From assembly GCA_015680685.1 (NCBI GenBank), contig MNCI01004037.1:10556-54078 (forward strand): a DNA stretch of 43,523 nucleotides, written 5' to 3'. The translations under genes were made by a program, and so were the position numbers. The notes beneath the pieces were generated by a model, which was not told the origin of the DNA, did no database searches, and saw nothing but the letters and a program-made list of their open reading frames with translations. This DNA is from Gnetum montanum (taxonomy: Eukaryota > Streptophyta > Gnetopsida > Gnetales > Gnetaceae). This document shows positions 40,981 through 43,523 of the stretch, piece after piece (position 1 is the stretch's first letter; the number at the start of each line of letters is the position of its first letter).

Positions 40981-41470
40981 CATTCAAATTATCATGTTAA
41001 CCCATGCCATGATAGAATGGATAAAAGTAACACACCTTTCCAAGAAAAAAATCTAATCCTAGGAATCTCTTAATCTATTTACAAATTACATGAAATAACC
41101 CATGCAAGCCTCTGTTAGACTTAAATTCTAGTGTGAATTTGATTTACCAAGAAATGTTCAAGGTATGGAACCTACCTCCACTTAAGAAATGTAATATTAG
41201 GTTAGAGCTTGTAGACTAATCCATTATTATTCCATTGGGATTTATAGTGGACATTGTGACTACCATTAATGGATTGTCATATCTACTAGATTTTCTAGTG
41301 ATCTCTGTAAATAATTACAAGGAGGACTTCTCAATCATTATGAGGAGGACTTGAATAAGTGTAATTGATGCCAAGTTAGAAATTAGAGACCTCTCCTTGG
41401 AAACCTCCAAGAAAAATGATTTTAACAAGATAGAGAAGAAAAGGATTCCATGCATCACATAGAATGGTAT
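40981..41470 (+). pseudogene. Aspartic protease remnant, element F
   Basis: Collinear with the protease of B: pieces matching IIMLTH, PCKPLLDLNSSVNLI (around 41100-41145, where the catalytic D-[ST]-G is no longer readable), PLGF..DIVTTI and DFSIIMRRT (around 41325-41355). Stops and shifts are frequent; it is not functional. Confidence 0.6.
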
Positions 41471-41951
41471 AGGATGCAATTGCATATAGAAGATATGGAT
41501 AATCAAAAGCACTATCATCAAAGCATGAAAAATGTTTTTTGAATCCACAAGTGTTCAAAGGTGCCTGTATATGACAAGCACAAAATAAGAACACACCCAA
41601 TGGTTGACCATAGAAAATAACTCTAGTGTTTTAATATGCATGAAACCAATAAAGATCCTCACAAGTGCATATATAAATAAGATGGATGAAATGGAGTAAA
41701 TCAAGTACCAACTCTCAAATTCAAAACACAAAAAAGAATTAGAGGCAAATTGGGAAGAGTTGGAAGTTCCAAAAATCTCTAAACTAAAGCCCTTGGAATT
41801 GAAAATATTATCAGAATCTTTAGAATATATGATTCTAAACAATGGTAAATTGATAATCTTAAATGTCCACCTCACTAAGAAATAGAAAGAGAAGCTACTG
41901 ATAGTAGTTAATAAATGGCTGAAACACCACAAAAATTTTGAGTTTGGCACT
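41471..41951 (+). other. Protease-RT spacer of element F, cut by element G
   Basis: Still collinear with 6830-7255 of element B (for example KPLELKILSES and MKP.KILTS pieces). Homology stops at about 41945-41951, where element G begins. F's RT should lie to the right of G, outside the window. Confidence 0.55.
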
Positions 41952-42076
41952 TGTCCAGCAAGAAGCAGGTCCCCGTGACCCTCAGACGACTTTGGCTACA
42001 TTTGAAGTCACACACGGCAATTTTGAGGATCGAAACACTTGGTTTTTACCAAGTGTTATGCCAGCGTCTACGCCTA

Positions 42077-42343
42077 GCGTATACGCCCAACGTATACCCC
42101 CAACGCCCAGCATACATGCCTCACATGTACGCTCAGCAGGTGCAACAGGAGCAAGAATTGAAGCAAGTCGACATCCATCAACGTATACGCTCAGCGTATA
42201 CGCCAACATCCATCAGCGTATACGCCAGTGTCCCCCAGCGTATACGCCCCAGCGTATACGCCCAGCGTCCATCAAAGTTCACACGCCCAGCAAGTCCAGC
42301 GTATACGCCCAGCGTATACGCTGGCCTGATGTAGCGTATACGC
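42077..42343 (+). repeat. GCGTATACGC palindrome array in U3 of element G
   Basis: Eight exact copies of this perfect 10-bp palindrome in 267 bp, most in the context CAGCGTATACGCCC, plus near copies (ACGTATACGC at 42181, GTGTATACC at 42347, GCGTCTACGC at 42064). Spacing is irregular. Frame +1 happens to read as VYAQRIR-like peptides, which I regard as a by-product. Confidence 0.95.
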
Positions 42344-42428
42344 CCAGTGTATACCATATTTCTAAATTGTACGCACTCGGTCGACACGCCACGTGTCTCC
42401 CAACCCGATTTTCCCGGTAAAACCCCAC

Positions 42429-42437
42429 CTATAAAAA
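42429..42437 (+). promoter_or_regulatory. U3 TATA box of element G
   Basis: CTATAAAAAGCCCAG, 86 bp downstream of the palindrome array. Confidence 0.7.
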
Positions 42438-42752
42438 GCCCAGTTTTCCGCGTATTCAAGGTGGGCAAAAATTTACCAGAGCAAACCGGAGAGCAATTAC
42501 GCTGCAAACTAAAACCTCTTACGCTTACGCTGGAAGTTCTGTACGCCGAGCACAGTCTCTATGCTCCGCCTACCGTGCGAACCAGCCGCATCCCTACACT
42601 CACCGGGGCTTTACGTCCGCCTTGTGTTCAGCCATAACTGCGTTAGACCGGTGCACTACATTTCCACTTCATAATACAGTTTACAGTTTACAGTTTCCAA
42701 CTTACAGTTTACGCTGACTTCTTGCATGTGTTTCTGCTTACGCTCGTTTACA

Positions 42753-42960
42753 TTTACGCTCTGATTACGCCGTTTACGCCCTGTTTACGCCCTATTTACG
42801 CTTTACGCCCTATTTACGCTTTACGCCCTGTTTACGCTGTGTTCAGGTTTACGCTCAGTTTACGCTGCGTATATCAGTTTACGCTGTTACGCCATCTATA
42901 TTTTGTTTACGCCCTGTTTTCACTGCTCGCTCCGTTTTACGCCCACTACACCATTTACGC
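42753..42960 (+). repeat. TTTACGC array in element G
   Basis: Fourteen copies of TTTACGC in about 210 bp, with alternating followers (CCTG, CCTA, TTTA, TG). It is preceded at 42676-42716 by a TTTACAG run that looks like a transitional form. Confidence 0.95.
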
Positions 42961-43036
42961 ATAACCCAGCGTATAACACTTCGGTGACGCTCGGGGAAAT
43001 CCTTGTCTGATCCGCGTGTGGACCACCCAAGGTACT

Positions 43037-43076
43037 CTACCTTCGTGCATTCTAGCTCGCCCTCAGGCGAAGGTAG
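43037..43076 (+). repeat. Hairpin near the end of LTR G
   Basis: CTACCTTCG (43037-43045) pairs perfectly with CGAAGGTAG (43068-43076). A second stem TCGCC/GGCGA can form in the loop, or in competition with the outer stem. Confidence 0.8.
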
Positions 43077-43158
43077 GGTCATCTATGCTCGTCCTGCGAT
43101 CCCACGGTCTCTGTTTCTCCTTCCAGCTGGGGACCGACGATTTCAGGCGGTACAGAAA

Positions 43159-43176
43159 TTGGCGCTAGAAGGAGGG
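43159..43176 (+). other. Primer binding site of element G
   Basis: TTGGCGCTAGAAGGAGGG a few bases after the proposed LTR end. The tRNA was not identified. Confidence 0.55.
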
Positions 43177-43194
43177 CCTCCGCTTAAACAAATC

Positions 43195-43415
43195 GGTTGT
43201 ACGCTCCTCAGCATCTACGCTCATCAGCGTTTTCGCTGCCCTGTTCAAACCCCCGACTCTCAGCGGCTATGCTCTCAACCTTTCAGCATCTACGCTGCAC
43301 TTACCCCAGTGTCTACGCTGCCCGCAGACCAGCGTCTATGCTACACACTTGGTGTCTACGCTGCCCGGAGACCAGCGTCTACGCTGCACACTTAGCGTCT
43401 ACGCTACACACTTAC
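43195..43415 (+). repeat. CTACGCT-type repeats in the leader of element G
   Basis: Units such as CAGCATCTACGCT, CAGTGTCTACGCTGC and CAGCGTCTACGCTGCACACTT recur about ten times. The TACGC core is shared with both LTR arrays, but this run lies outside the LTR. Confidence 0.85.
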
Positions 43416-43478
43416 GCTGTAGATTCGTCTACACCGGCCACATACACTCAAACCGTTCTACATACACGATCTATCATC

Positions 43479-43523
43479 ATGAATCCCGTAAACACCACTG
43501 CTGCCACTACCCAGAACATTAAC
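43479..43523 (+). CDS. Probable gag start of element G (partial)
   Basis: An ATG at 43479 opens 15 codons to the window edge (MNPVNTTAATTQNIN). Its position some 300 bp after the PBS, at the end of the repeated leader, fits a gag start. Too little is visible to confirm the protein. Confidence 0.4.
   Translation, partial: MNPVNTTAATTQNIN

Larger units (their letters stand above)
41952..43154 (+). repeat. LTR of element G
   Basis: Proposed ends TGTCC...GGTACA, about 1.2 kb. The left end was set from where homology to element B stops and the right end from the PBS; neither is confirmed by a second LTR. It carries a GCGTATACGC cluster in U3, a TATA box at 42429, a TTTACGC cluster and a hairpin near its end. 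Confidence 0.5.
41952..43523 (+). mobile_element. Element G: young, CpG-rich LTR retrotransposon, 5' end
   Basis: LTR (41952-43154), PBS (43159-43176), a repeat-rich leader and the start of an ORF at 43479, continuing off the right edge. The base composition and intact CpGs are quite unlike the rest of the window, so it is a recent insertion into element F. The PBS TTGGCGCTAGAAGGAGGG suggests Ty3/gypsy, but without pol the family is not proven. Confidence 0.65.

Noticed and set aside
41938-42507. ORFs of 96-160 codons on both strands rich in VYAQRIR-like peptides
   Set aside because: They are open in several frames at once because of the GCGTATACGC repeats in an LTR; no start context or family supports a protein.
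43003-43395. 130-codon plus-strand ORF
   Set aside because: It crosses the LTR end, PBS and leader repeats of element G, so it is not expected to be translated as a gene.
42077-43415. Possible CRISPR array because of regular short repeats
   Set aside because: The units are short, spacing is irregular, no cas genes exist and the context is a plant retrotransposon.

Overview
The window looks like nuclear DNA of a seed plant with a large, repeat-filled genome, most likely a gymnosperm. The evidence is one intron-containing plant MIKC MADS-box gene standing among many old, decayed LTR retrotransposons of Athila-like Ty3/gypsy type, plus LINE and SINE remnants. The gymnosperm reading rests on the C-terminus of the MADS protein, where a PI-like motif is followed by a second terminal motif. 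The species was not identified. All family assignments come from reading motifs by eye; nothing was searched.

Layout, left to right. 1-3164 (-): the LTR, primer binding site and gag of element A, inserted in the 5' LTR of element B. 3165-11346 (+): element B, with LTR remnant, PBS, gag, protease, RT and RNase H but no integrase, a 3' noncoding region, polypurine tract and a full 3' LTR. 11347-17484: decayed minus-strand element C, broken by a solo LTR at 13825-14727. 17485-21080: AT-rich intergenic DNA with dispersed repeats and SINE-like copies. 21081-23790 (-): the MADS-box gene. 23790-27321: intergenic DNA with a LINE endonuclease remnant and an RNase H-like remnant. 27322-29911 (-): element D, a short LTR element whose 1-kb interior encodes neither gag nor pol. 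29912-31170 (-): a pol fragment. 31171-35589: repeats, a hidden helical ORF and a dense palindrome cluster. 35590-36448: a solo LTR with an exact target-site duplication. 36985-37450 (-): an RTE-like LINE RT remnant. 37530-41951 (+): element F (LTR, PBS, gag, protease), cut by 41952-43523 (+), the start of a younger, CpG-rich element G.

The gene. Six coding exons on the minus strand join without any frame correction into a 223-residue MIKC protein (MADS, I, K and C regions) that best resembles the B-class DEF/GLO group, GLO/PI-like. All of its coding introns are short (99-503 bp). Canonical splice sites and an uninterrupted frame suggest it is functional, in contrast to everything around it.

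The mobile elements. Most Athila-like copies are dead. Their many in-frame stops are largely TAG, TAA and TGA where related copies or context suggest Gln or Arg codons, as expected from deamination of methylated cytosine. The most unusual signal is in the LTRs: several families carry different palindromic motifs upstream of the U3 TATA box, while sharing a recognisable downstream core. Element G carries this furthest, with eight exact copies of GCGTATACGC, then fourteen of TTTACGC, then a run of CTACGCT-like units in the leader.
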